Assembly: GCA_903879915.1 (NCBI GenBank) | Contig: CAIRNJ010000101.1 | Coordinates: 61,053 to 125,052 of the forward strand | Length of the DNA stretch: 64,000 nucleotides | Direction of reading: 5' to 3' | Origin: an uncultured Elusimicrobia bacterium | GTDB lineage: Bacteria > Elusimicrobiota > Elusimicrobia > Elusimicrobiales > UBA9959 | Notes under the pieces: model-generated | What the model was told of the DNA's origin: nothing | Database searches by the model: none | What the model saw: only the letters and a program-made list of their open reading frames with translations | Shown here: piece after piece, positions 44,729 through 52,319 of the stretch | Layout of the letters: every line of letters begins with the position of its first letter | How positions within the stretch are numbered: position 1 is the first letter of the stretch | Made by a program: the position numbers and the translations under genes

Positions 44729-46189
44729 ATGTGCGGCATAGCCGGCGTGTTCGAAGTCGAGGGGGCCACAGGCCTCATCGCGTCCATACTTTTCGCCATC
44801 CAGCACCGCGGCCAGGAAAGCTGCGGCGCCGCCGCAAAAGATACCTCGGGACGCATCCTTCTGCACAAGGGCATGGGCCTGGTGAAGCAGGTGCTGGACG
44901 AGGAAGTTCAGGCGCGCCTGCCCGGCAGGTCCGCCATCGGGCACGTGCGCTATCCCACCGCCGGCCGCAGCGACGTGCTTAATTCACAACCCCACGTAAT
45001 AGAACTGGCCCAGGGCCCCATAATGGCCATCGCCTCCAACGGCGACCTCATCAATTACGGCGAACTGCGCGCGCTGCTGGAGCGGGAAGGCGTGGTGTTT
45101 AAAAGCGACAACGACGCCGAACTGATAGGCCGCATGATAGCCATGTACCACGTCAGGGAAAGGCTCGGCATAGAGGACGCCATCGCCCGCGTGCAGCGCG
45201 AACTGAAAGGCGCTTTCTCCACCGTGCTGATGTTCAGAGACTGCCTTTACGCTTTTCGCGACCCCCACGGCTTCCGGCCTTTCGTGATGGGGCACCTGAG
45301 CTATACCGGCTCCGGCGAGCCGCCCAGCGAGGGCACGGTGTTCGCCTCCGAGGACTGCGGCTTCGGAATTATAGGCGCGCGCCGCCTGCGCGAAGTGAAG
45401 CCCGGCGAGATCCTGCGCCTGGAGAAAGGCCGCCCGGTGGTGTCCGTAGCCCGCGCGCCGCTGCAGCTGCGGCACTGCGTGTTCGAACTTATCTATTTCT
45501 CGCGCCCCGACAGCATAGTCTTCGAAGAGCCGGTCTGGCAGGCCCGCCAGCGCATCGGCGCCTGCATAGCGGCCAAGGACGCCGCCCTGCCCAACGGCGA
45601 CGACCTGGTGGCCATGCCGGTGCCCGATTCCTCCAACTTCATAGCGCTGGGCTACGCCAAGGCCAAAGGCGCCGAGTTCGGCATGGGCCTGCTGCGCAAT
45701 CACTATGTGGGCCGCACCTTCATCAAGCCTACCCAGGCCAGCCGCGACGAAGGCGTGAAGCAGAAGTTCAACCCGCTGCCCGGTTATTTCCCGGGCAAGC
45801 GCGTAGTGCTCATAGACGATTCCGTGGTGCGCGGCACCAGCCTGCGCAAGCTGGTATCCATGCTGCGCCGGGCCGGCGCCAAAGAAGTGCACGTGCGCAT
45901 AGGCTCGCCCAAGGTGATAGGCCGCTGCTTCTACGGCATAGACACGCCCACCGCCGGGGAACTGATAGCCAACCGCATGTCGGAGGAAGAGATCCGCGCC
46001 TACCTGGGCGCGGACAGCATACGCTGGCTGGAAACGGCCGATTTCGAACGCCTGCTGCCCGGCCGCCGGCAGGACTTCTGCACCGCCTGCTTCGACCTGA
46101 ACTATATGTACCCGCCTGAAGACTTCGCAGCCAAGGCCAACATTCCGGCGGCGCGGCAGGCGCCCGCGCCGGCCGCCTGCGTCTCCTGA
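44729..46189 (+). CDS. purF: amidophosphoribosyltransferase
   Basis: 486 aa. After Met removal Cys is the N-terminal nucleophile (CGIAGVFEVEG), followed by HRGQESCG, GHVRYPTAG, NGDLINYGEL and SDNDAELI of the glutaminase domain. The phosphoribosyltransferase domain has the PRPP loop VVLIDDSVVRGTSLRKLVSMLR. Cys in HCVFELIYFSRPDS, RCFYGIDTP and FCTACFD match the four iron-sulfur ligands of Bacillus-type PurF. It makes phosphoribosylamine, the first step of purine synthesis. AGGAGG precedes the ATG; a terminator follows. Confidence 0.97.
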   Translation: MCGIAGVFEVEGATGLIASILFAIQHRGQESCGAAAKDTSGRILLHKGMGLVKQVLDEEVQARLPGRSAIGHVRYPTAGRSDVLNSQPHVIELAQGPIMAIASNGDLINYGELRALLEREGVVFKSDNDAELIGRMIAMYHVRERLGIEDAIARVQRELKGAFSTVLMFRDCLYAFRDPHGFRPFVMGHLSYTGSGEPPSEGTVFASEDCGFGIIGARRLREVKPGEILRLEKGRPVVSVARAPLQLRHCVFELIYFSRPDSIVFEEPVWQARQRIGACIAAKDAALPNGDDLVAMPVPDSSNFIALGYAKAKGAEFGMGLLRNHYVGRTFIKPTQASRDEGVKQKFNPLPGYFPGKRVVLIDDSVVRGTSLRKLVSMLRRAGAKEVHVRIGSPKVIGRCFYGIDTPTAGELIANRMSEEEIRAYLGADSIRWLETADFERLLPGRRQDFCTACFDLNYMYPPEDFAAKANIPAARQAPAPAACVS

Positions 46190-46204
46190 CCGCCGGCCCG
46201 CAAT

Positions 46205-46234
46205 AAAAAAGCCCCGGCGGACCGGGGCTTTTTT
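46205..46234. terminator. bidirectional intrinsic terminator
   Basis: GCCCCGG (46211-46217) and CCGGGGC (46222-46228) close on a CGGA loop between six A and six T residues. It serves purF on the plus strand and the second thiolase on the minus strand. Confidence 0.92.
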
Positions 46235-46252
46235 ATTTGCTGCTTTCGCGGC

Positions 46253-47431
46253 TCAGCGTTCCACGCACATGGCTATGCCCATGCCGCCGCCTATACACAG
46301 CGTGGCCAGGCCTTTCCGGGCGTTCCTGCGGCGCATTTCGTGCAGCAGCGTAACCAGTATGCGCGCGCCCGAGGCGCCCACCGGGTGCCCCAGCGCTATG
46401 GCGCCGCCGTTCACGTTCACGATATCCATGTTGAAGCCCAGCTCCTTGGCCACCGCCAGCGCCTGCGCGGCGAAAGCCTCGTTGCCTTCTATAAGCTCCA
46501 CGTCCTTAAGCTGCCAGCCGGCGCGCTTCAGCGCCAGCCGCACCGCTTCCGCCGGGCCGATGCCCATGATGGAGGGGTCCACGCCGGCCCAGCCGTAGGA
46601 CGCTATGCGCGCCATGGGCTTGAGGTTATATTCCTTCATGGCCTCTTCCGAAACGGCCAGCACGGCGGCGGCGCCGTCGTTGATGCCGGAGGAATTGGCC
46701 GCCGTTACGGTGCCGTCCTTCTTGAAGGCGGGCCGCAGCTTCGCCAGCCCCTCGGCGGTAACGCCGGCCCGGGGGAATTCGTCCTTGTCGAACGGCAGGG
46801 GGTCGCCCTTGCGCTGCGGTATCATTACCGGCACTATCTCGTCCCCGAAGCGGCCGGCCTTTATGGCCTGCTCGGCCTTGTTCTGGGAATGGGCCGCGAA
46901 AGCGTCCTGCTGCTCGCGCGTAATATTGTATTTCGCCGCCAGGTTCTCGGCCGTTATGCCCATGTGGCAGTTGTTGAAAACGTCCCAGAGCCCGTCGTTG
47001 ATCATGGAATCTATCAGCTCGCCGTTGCCCATCTTGTAGCCGGAGCGCGCTTTCTTGAGCAGGTACGGCGCGTTGGTCATGCTCTCGGTGCCGCCCGCTA
47101 TTATCAGGCCGGCGTCGCCGCACTTTATCTGCTGCGCGGCCATGGCCACGGCGCGCAGGCCGGAGCCGCACACCATGTTGATGGTCAGCGCGGTCTTTTC
47201 CTTGGGGATGCCGGCGCCCAACTGCACCTGCCGCGCGATGTTCTGCCCCTGGCCGGCCTGGTAAATGTTGCCCAGCAGCACTTCGTCGATATTTTCCGCC
47301 GCCGCGCCGGTGCGCGCCAGCAGCGCCTTCACCACCGTTTTGCCGAGTTCCACCGAACTGACCTCAGCCAGCCCGCCCGAGAAATTACCTATGGCAGTTC
47401 TAACACCTTCCGCTATAAAGACTTCTTTCAT
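46253..47431 (-). CDS. acetyl-CoA C-acetyltransferase, second copy
   Basis: 392 aa. It parallels the thiolase at 38014 almost throughout ([31 protein letters not shown] with catalytic Cys88, [40 protein letters not shown]). Differences cluster at surface loops such as [15 protein letters not shown]. It follows dedA by 12 bp on the same strand and is followed by a terminator. No acyl-CoA partner gene is adjacent, so it may serve basal acetoacetyl-CoA turnover while the operon copy is regulated. Confidence 0.94.
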   Translation of the reverse strand: MKEVFIAEGVRTAIGNFSGGLAEVSSVELGKTVVKALLARTGAAAENIDEVLLGNIYQAGQGQNIARQVQLGAGIPKEKTALTINMVCGSGLRAVAMAAQQIKCGDAGLIIAGGTESMTNAPYLLKKARSGYKMGNGELIDSMINDGLWDVFNNCHMGITAENLAAKYNITREQQDAFAAHSQNKAEQAIKAGRFGDEIVPVMIPQRKGDPLPFDKDEFPRAGVTAEGLAKLRPAFKKDGTVTAANSSGINDGAAAVLAVSEEAMKEYNLKPMARIASYGWAGVDPSIMGIGPAEAVRLALKRAGWQLKDVELIEGNEAFAAQALAVAKELGFNMDIVNVNGGAIALGHPVGASGARILVTLLHEMRRRNARKGLATLCIGGGMGIAMCVER

Positions 47432-47443
47432 TATGAGCCTCCT

Positions 47444-48124
47444 TTATACGGCGTTCCTGGGCGCAGCCGCGCGTCTGTGCCTGATATATTCCACCAGCGC
47501 GGGCAAAATAGAGATGAACACTATGGCCATGATGACGGCCGTAAAATTGGCCCTGACCACCGGGATGTTGCCGAAGAAATAGCCGGTAGACAGCAGGATG
47601 GTCACCCAGGTGAAGCCGCCCACCACGTTGAACATAAGGAATTTGGGATACGTCATGGCGCCCACGCCGGCCACGAACGGCGCGAACGTGCGCACTATGG
47701 GCACGTACTTGCACAGGATAATGGCCTTGCCGCCGTACTTCTCGTAGAAGTTATGCGTTTTCTGCAGGTATTCTTTTTTGAAGATGCGCGAATTCTCGTA
47801 GTGGAAGACCTTGGGGCCGATATAATTGCCCACGCCGTAATTCACGTTATCGCCCAGAATGGCGGCGAAGACCAGCAGCGGCCAGATCTTGTGGATGTCC
47901 AGGTAGCCCAGGGCCGCGAACGTGCCCACCGCGAACAGCAGCGAATCCCCCGGCAGAATGGGCGTTACCACCAGCCCCGTTTCGCAGAAGATGATAAGGA
48001 ACAGGATAAGGTAGGTCCAAGCCCCGTAATTCTGTATTACGAGGCCGAGGTATTTGTCGAGATGGATGAAAATATTGAATGCGTAAAGAAGGAAGTTCGC
48101 CGCGTGGGCAAGGAGTTCTGTCAT
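47444..48124 (-). CDS. DedA-family membrane protein
   Basis: 226 aa, five or six hydrophobic segments. The family core is clear: FCETGLVVTPILPGDSLLFAVGTFAALG near 45-72, then AAILGDNVNYGVGNYIGPKVF and FYEKYGGKAIILCKYVPIVRTFAPFVAGVGAM, with the conserved Glu, Arg and Pro residues. DedA proteins flip undecaprenyl phosphate or phosphatidylethanolamine and depend on the proton gradient. It is upstream of the thiolase on the same transcript; tRNA-Val lies just behind it. Confidence 0.93.
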   Translation of the reverse strand: MTELLAHAANFLLYAFNIFIHLDKYLGLVIQNYGAWTYLILFLIIFCETGLVVTPILPGDSLLFAVGTFAALGYLDIHKIWPLLVFAAILGDNVNYGVGNYIGPKVFHYENSRIFKKEYLQKTHNFYEKYGGKAIILCKYVPIVRTFAPFVAGVGAMTYPKFLMFNVVGGFTWVTILLSTGYFFGNIPVVRANFTAVIMAIVFISILPALVEYIRHRRAAAPRNAV

Positions 48125-48150
48125 TTACGCATTACCGCGGAGGAAAAATC

Positions 48151-48225
48151 TGGTGGGTGATACAGGATTTGAACCTGTGACATCTGTCGTGTGAGGACAG
48201 CGCTCTACCGCTGAGCTAATCACCC
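48151..48225 (-). tRNA. tRNA-Val (anticodon CAC)
   Basis: 75 nt on the minus strand including encoded CCA. GGGTGAT pairs with ATCACCC as the acceptor stem, D arm TTAGCTCAGCGGTAGAGCG, anticodon stem CTGTC/GACAG enclosing CTCACAC with CAC at 34-36, T loop TTCAAAT in an ACAGG/CCTGT stem. It reads the GTG Val codon. Confidence 0.96.
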
Positions 48226-48265
48226 TTTGAAGCTATATTTTACAATAGTTTTAACGGTTTCAGCA

Positions 48266-48649
48266 CTATAATCCCGCCAGCAGAACGTTCACTACGGGGA
48301 TGTCAGCGCTGGAAAGATCGTATTTCGCCAGGTCGCCGGGAACCACCCACGCTATACGCTCGTGTTCGTTGAGTTTGAACTCGCCGGAAAGGTGCGCGGC
48401 CCTGTAGACCAGCAGTTCTATGGGCAGATGTTTATACTCGAAGCGGCTCGAGCAGACGAAAGCGCCTATCTTAGTATCCACGCCGAACTCTTCCAGCAGT
48501 TCGCGGCGCAGGCACTGCTCCGGAGTTTCGCCCGGCTCCATTTTGCCGCCGGGGAATTCCCATTTGCCGGCCAGGACGTCCCCCCGCTTGCGCTGGGCCA
48601 GCAGGATCTTCCCGTCCTTCTCTATAACGGCGGCCGTGACTTGCCTCAT
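48266..48649 (-). CDS. mutT: MutT-type Nudix hydrolase
   Basis: 127 aa, the usual MutT length. The Nudix box is complete: GGKMEPGETPEQCLRRELLEEFG (residues about 35-57, with the REXXEE metal ligands). WEFPGGK before it and AWVVPGDLAKYDLSSADIPVV at the end match 8-oxo-dGTP diphosphatases. It removes oxidised dGTP before it is built into DNA. Downstream of the exonuclease gene by 15 bp in the same direction, giving a small DNA-quality unit that reads toward the tRNA. Confidence 0.9.
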   Translation of the reverse strand: MRQVTAAVIEKDGKILLAQRKRGDVLAGKWEFPGGKMEPGETPEQCLRRELLEEFGVDTKIGAFVCSSRFEYKHLPIELLVYRAAHLSGEFKLNEHERIAWVVPGDLAKYDLSSADIPVVNVLLAGL

Positions 48650-48664
48650 AAATTATGCCCGGCG

Positions 48665-49240
48665 TTAAAGTTTGATGATCCCCAGGCGCTTCAGTTCCCA
48701 GAAACATTTTACCGTGGCGGTAACGTCGGCGAAGGCGTTGTGCGCCTCCTCGAAGCCGGTCTGGAACAGTTTTGTGTGCAGCTCGGTAAGCTTCGGCCAC
48801 TTGTTGCCGTACGGGCCGGGAATAGCGCAGTAATCCGTAGCGCTGTTCATTGTGCAGATCCTTCTTTTGGCGGGCAGCGTGTCCGGCATCTGGTTGCGCA
48901 GGAATTCCGCGCCCACTATCTTCTCGTCGAAACTTATATTGTGCGCGATAAGATACTCGGCCTGGTCTATGGCCGCCTGGAAGCCGCGCAGCACGCCCAA
49001 CAGCTCCCGGCCTTCTTTTTCCGCCCGCTCCGTAGTAATGCCGTGTATGCGCGCCGCTTCGGCGGGAATAATGAACCCGGCGGGCTTGATTATGAAATTG
49101 CCGCTCGCGAGCTCTTTGCCGCTGTCGTCGGCCAGCAGATAGGCCAGCTGCACCATCCGGGGCCAGTTGGCCAGGTCGGTTACGGGCGCCTTCCAGTTCC
49201 GCGGCAGCCCGGTGGTTTCGGTATCGAAGAATAAGTACAT
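48665..49240 (-). CDS. DEDDh 3'-5' exonuclease (DnaQ-like)
   Basis: 191 aa. The four DEDD acids and the His are present: FFDTETTGLP (Asp, Glu), LIAHNISFDEKIV (Asp) and HNAFADVTATVKCFWEL (His and Asp). It would cut single-stranded DNA or RNA ends as DnaQ or RNase T relatives do; which one is not clear. Start ATG at 49240 has no ribosome site but a TATAAT box ends only 6 bp upstream, so it looks leaderless. mutT follows. Confidence 0.88.
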   Translation of the reverse strand: MYLFFDTETTGLPRNWKAPVTDLANWPRMVQLAYLLADDSGKELASGNFIIKPAGFIIPAEAARIHGITTERAEKEGRELLGVLRGFQAAIDQAEYLIAHNISFDEKIVGAEFLRNQMPDTLPAKRRICTMNSATDYCAIPGPYGNKWPKLTELHTKLFQTGFEEAHNAFADVTATVKCFWELKRLGIIKL

Positions 49241-49246
49241 AGGTAA

Positions 49247-49252
49247 ATTATA
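49247..49252 (-). promoter_or_regulatory. -10 box giving a leaderless exonuclease transcript
   Basis: TATAAT (49252-49247) is separated from the ATG at 49240 by 6 bp, so the predicted start nucleotide is at or next to the A of ATG. No Shine-Dalgarno site can fit. Confidence 0.6.
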
Positions 49253-49274
49253 GCCAAATACAGGCGCCGCTTAC

Positions 49275-49302
49275 TTGCAACTTCGGCCGCAACAGATATA
49301 AA
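49275..49302 (+). promoter_or_regulatory. promoter of the small Cys-rich gene
   Basis: TTGCAA (49275-49280), 16 bp, TATAAA (49297-49302), with ATG at 49311 only 8 bp after the -10 box. Transcript is expected to be leaderless or nearly so. Confidence 0.6.
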
Positions 49303-49310
49303 CTCTGACT

Positions 49311-49532
49311 ATGATCATATTGCCCCGACTCCGCTGCCCCGGCTGCGGCAAGACCATTCACGCGGTAAAAGCGCTGGTCGTTCCGCCCGCGGAAAAGTTC
49401 GAGGACTGCCTGCGCCGCTGCAATAGATGCAGGATAGGAGCCTCGAACGCCAAGAATCCCGCCAAAGTTAAATTCATACAGGGCGATCCCCTGCCGGAGC
49501 CTCCGCCCGAACAGCCGCAATCCCCGGAGTAA
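49311..49532 (+). CDS. small putative zinc-ribbon protein
   Basis: 73 aa. Four Cys in CPGCGK (about 9-14) and CLRRCNRCR (about 33-40) could bind one zinc. The stretch IGASNAKNPAKVKF follows and the end is Pro/Glu-rich. No family is recognised. Support for expression: a good promoter right in front, no shadow gene on the other strand, and an end 22 bp before the stop of the converging TfoX-like gene. Confidence 0.55.
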   Translation: MIILPRLRCPGCGKTIHAVKALVVPPAEKFEDCLRRCNRCRIGASNAKNPAKVKFIQGDPLPEPPPEQPQSPE

Positions 49533-49554
49533 TTTAAAAGTATTTTAACGGCCC

Positions 49555-49881
49555 TCAGCGCGCTTTGCGCGGGGCCTTGGGCGGCGGGATGCGCTTGAGC
49601 GTATAAAGCACCACCTCGGCCAGCTGCTCGCGGTCCTCGAGCCATTCGGCGTTGGCCTGGCAGGTGTTCTTGCTGCCCGGGTAGGCGCGGGTGGTCTTGT
49701 CCCGGAACAGATGCAGCGTGGCCGGCGAGGTTTTAATGAACAGCGTGTCGTCGCAGACCAGCGCGAACACCCGCCCCATGCTGTAGACGCAGTACTCGCC
49801 CATCATAGGGCGGAACGAAACCTCCGGCACCAGCGCCAGCGCGTCCCGCAGGAATTCAATGGTTTCTTTGGAAGTGGCCAT
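49555..49881 (-). CDS. TfoX N-terminal domain protein
   Basis: 108 aa. TIEFLRDALALVPEVSFRPMMGEYCVYSMGRVFALVCDDTLFIKT is typical of the TfoX_N domain (PF04993), including RxMMGEY. Full TfoX (Sxy) activates competence genes with CRP in enterics; this protein has only the N-terminal half, as many stand-alone members do. Function cannot be set. The tail is Lys/Pro/Arg-rich. Confidence 0.85.
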   Translation of the reverse strand: MATSKETIEFLRDALALVPEVSFRPMMGEYCVYSMGRVFALVCDDTLFIKTSPATLHLFRDKTTRAYPGSKNTCQANAEWLEDREQLAEVVLYTLKRIPPPKAPRKAR

Positions 49882-49944
49882 TTTATTTTTTAAACGGACC
49901 CGGCCTCATCCAGCCGGCGCCATGAATAATTATAGCGTTTATAA

Positions 49945-50727
49945 TTAAAGTCGGCTTCCCCGGGCGCGCACTATAGCCTGATGCAGGCGGGTTTCCAGCG
50001 CCACGCGGGACGGGAGTTCTGTTAAATATTCGGCCACCTTAATGCCGCTCTTATCCAATTCCAATAACTCAACTTGCTCTTCAGATTTGCCGGCACATAA
50101 TATAAGCCCGATCGGGGCATCCTCCTGCGGTTGGCGTTCATATTTGTTCAGCCAGCGCAGGTAAAGCTCCATCTGGCCTTTAAATTCCGGTTTAAACTTA
50201 TCGAACTTAAGTTCTATGGCCACCAGTCGCCGCAACTTCCGGTGAAAGAACAATAGATCCAGATAAAAATCATCCGGCCCCACCTGCATCCTTTTCTGCC
50301 GCGCCACAAAAGTGAAACCGGCACCTAGTTCAAGGATAAACGCTTCCATCTCGCGCAAAATGGCGGCTTCAATATCTTTTTCCTGATAAGCTCCTTTCAA
50401 TCCGAGGAAATCAAGAAAATACGGGTCGCGGAAAACCAGATCGGGAGTAAGGGTGTCCTCTTCTTTCAGCTTCCGCAATTCCAACTCGGCCAGCTTGGCC
50501 GGCTTCCTGGATAAGGCTGTGCGTTCATATAGCATGCCGGCTATCTTATGCTCCAAAGTACGCGTACTCCAATTCTCTATACGGCACATCTCTGCGTAAA
50601 AATCACGTTTCAGAGCATCTTTAATATAAATCAAAGCTTTGAAATGGGTCCAGCTCAATTGTCTCCGCAGCGCGGAGACAATCTTTTCATCCGGGAAAAC
50701 CTCATAAAACCTGATCATATGCCGCAA
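49945..50727 (-). pseudogene. C-terminal part of a YhcG-type PD-(D/E)XK nuclease (DUF1016), after an in-frame TAG
   Basis: 260 aa in the longest open frame (from a TTG at 50727). LTPDLVFRDPYFLDFLGLKGAYQEKDIEAAILREMEAFILELGAGFTFVARQKRMQVGPDDFYLDLLFFHRKLRRLVAIELKFDKF carries the nuclease core: Asp of DFYLDLLF and Glu-x-Lys of IELKF. The body is intact to the natural end RLHQAIVRARGSRL. Between it and the N-terminal part there is one TAG (50746-50748) in the same frame; the codons around it read EYG-stop-GVSEKNLRHMIRF, where homologues keep a residue. Restart at 50727 or read-through would be needed for activity. Confidence 0.8.
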
Positions 50728-50745
50728 ATTCTTTTCAGAAACTCC

Positions 50746-50985
50746 CTACCCATATTCCGGAACTAATTTAATGGACAATGTCCGTACTATCGCCTCGCCG
50801 TATTCTGCCCGGCGGTTCTTCAGGATCTCCGAAGTAATTCTGCGCCCGATTGCCCAATACATCGCAACTATGCCGGAGTTAACCGCAACAGCAACCCCGG
50901 CGCGGGATCGCTGAATAAGCGACCGGACATCAGCAAGCAACCGCAACGAAAAAGTTTCGAACCGCTCTATTCCCTTTTTAGACAT
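50746..50985 (-). pseudogene. N-terminal part of the YhcG-type nuclease, ending at a premature TAG
   Basis: 79 aa from the ATG at 50985 with GGAGGG directly upstream. DVRSLIQRSRAGVAVAVNSGIVAMYWAIGRRI and EYGEAIVRTLSIKLVPEYG are the standard DUF1016 N-terminal helices. The frame stops at TAG 50746 but continues in phase into the nuclease domain. TAG is an ordinary stop elsewhere here (for example 27062-27064, 60510-60512), so recoding is unlikely. Promoter and operator at 51011-51048 are intact, which suggests recent inactivation or a sequence error. Confidence 0.8.
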
Positions 50986-51010
50986 GATCCCTCCCCTTTG
51001 CCGTACGAAT

Positions 51011-51060
51011 AGCATAGCAGAGCAACCCGACAAAGGGTTGTCGGGTTGGTGTTGTATACT
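51011..51060. promoter_or_regulatory. SOS-like operator with divergent promoters for the YhcG-type nuclease and dinB
   Basis: CAACCCGACA (51023-51032), 6 bp, TGTCGGGTTG (51039-51048) is a perfect 10-bp-arm inverted repeat. On the plus strand GTGTTG then TATACT (51055-51060) follows and leads to dinB (ATG 51086). On the minus strand CTCTGC then TATGCT (51016-51011) leads to the nuclease (ATG 50985). One bound repressor would shut both. Confidence 0.85.
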
Positions 51061-51085
51061 ATAGGCAGTAATTAGCGGCATTTAA

Positions 51086-52312
51086 ATGACCACACGCGAC
51101 CCCTCACAGCTTGTCAGCTGGCTTTACCTGGACATGAACTCCTTCTTCGCTTCCGTCGAGCAGGAGATGAACCCCGCCCTGCGCGGCAGGCCGGTGGCGG
51201 TGGTGCCGCTGCTCAGCGACAGCACCTGCTGCATAGCGGTCAGCTACGAAGGCAAGGCCTTCGGCATCAAGACCGGCACCAACGTGGGCGAGGCGCGGCG
51301 GCTCTGCCCGCAGATGAAGTTCATCGAGGGCGACCACGCCAACTACATCAGGTACCACAATAAGATAGTCGAGGCCGTAGAGTCCTGCGTGCCGGTGGAA
51401 GCGGTCTGCTCCATCGACGAAATGGCGTGCCGGCTTACCGGCTACCAGCAGGACCTGAAAGCGGCCGAAGCGCTGGCCGTAAAAATAAAAGCCACCATCA
51501 AAAACACGGTCGGCTCTTCGCTGAAATGCTCCGTCGGGCTGGGCCCCAACCGCTACCTGGCCAAGATCGCCGGCGACATGAAAAAGCCGGACGGATTCAC
51601 CGTTATCCGCCCGTGCGACCTCCCCGGCATTCTTTATCAGCTGAAGCTCCGGGACCTGCCGGGCGTCGGCGCAAGAATGGAAGAAAGGCTCCACAAAAAA
51701 GAGATCTTCACCTTGGAGAAGCTTTGCTCCATGACGGCGAAGGAGCTGGAGCAGGCCTGGGGGAGCGTTTGCGGTGAGGAGATCTGGCACCTGCTGCGCG
51801 GCGAGCAGCTGCAGGAAAAGTTAACCACGCAAAGATCCATCAGCCACTCGCATGTTCTGCCGCCGGAGCTGCGCAACAGGCAGGGCGCCATGCGCATATT
51901 GAAAAAGCTTACCGATAAAGCGGCCATCAGGCTGAGGCAGGAAGGGTTCTTCGCCTCCGGTATTCAGATCCATGTGCGGTTCATCGGGGCCGACAGCTGG
52001 AAAGCGCGCTGCACCCTGATGGAAACGCAGGACACGCTGGCGTTCATCCACGCCATCAAAACGCTCTGGAAGGAACTGCCGTCGGGCCAGGTGTTCGCTG
52101 TGGGCATCGCCATGACGGGCCTGGTGCCCGAGGCGTTCCACGCCCCGTCCCTGTTCGAGGACCAGCGCAGGAGCAAGCTGATCAAAACGCTGGACCAGCT
52201 CAACGAGAAATTCGGCAAGGACGTGCTGCACTACGGCGCCACCCACGAATCCGCCGGTCTGGTGCCGCTGCGGATAGCTTTCACCAGGATCCCGGACGCC
52301 GACGAGGCCTGA
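51086..52312 (+). CDS. dinB: Y-family DNA polymerase (DinB/Pol IV type)
   Basis: 408 aa. Catalytic acids are Asp16 (LYLDMNSFFASVEQ) and Asp111-Glu112 (VCSIDEMA). The steric-gate neighbourhood NSFFASVE, GPNRYLAKIAGDMKKPDG (fingers/palm) and DLPGVGARMEERL (helix-hairpin-helix thumb) are intact, and the little-finger domain covers about 240-345. A C-terminal extension of about 60 residues ends without a recognised beta-clamp QLxLF motif. It copies past damaged bases with low fidelity. The message has a leader of about 20 nt and no ribosome site. Control by the operator at 51023-51048 is expected. Confidence 0.93.
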   Translation: MTTRDPSQLVSWLYLDMNSFFASVEQEMNPALRGRPVAVVPLLSDSTCCIAVSYEGKAFGIKTGTNVGEARRLCPQMKFIEGDHANYIRYHNKIVEAVESCVPVEAVCSIDEMACRLTGYQQDLKAAEALAVKIKATIKNTVGSSLKCSVGLGPNRYLAKIAGDMKKPDGFTVIRPCDLPGILYQLKLRDLPGVGARMEERLHKKEIFTLEKLCSMTAKELEQAWGSVCGEEIWHLLRGEQLQEKLTTQRSISHSHVLPPELRNRQGAMRILKKLTDKAAIRLRQEGFFASGIQIHVRFIGADSWKARCTLMETQDTLAFIHAIKTLWKELPSGQVFAVGIAMTGLVPEAFHAPSLFEDQRRSKLIKTLDQLNEKFGKDVLHYGATHESAGLVPLRIAFTRIPDADEA

Positions 52313-52319
52313 CCCTAAT

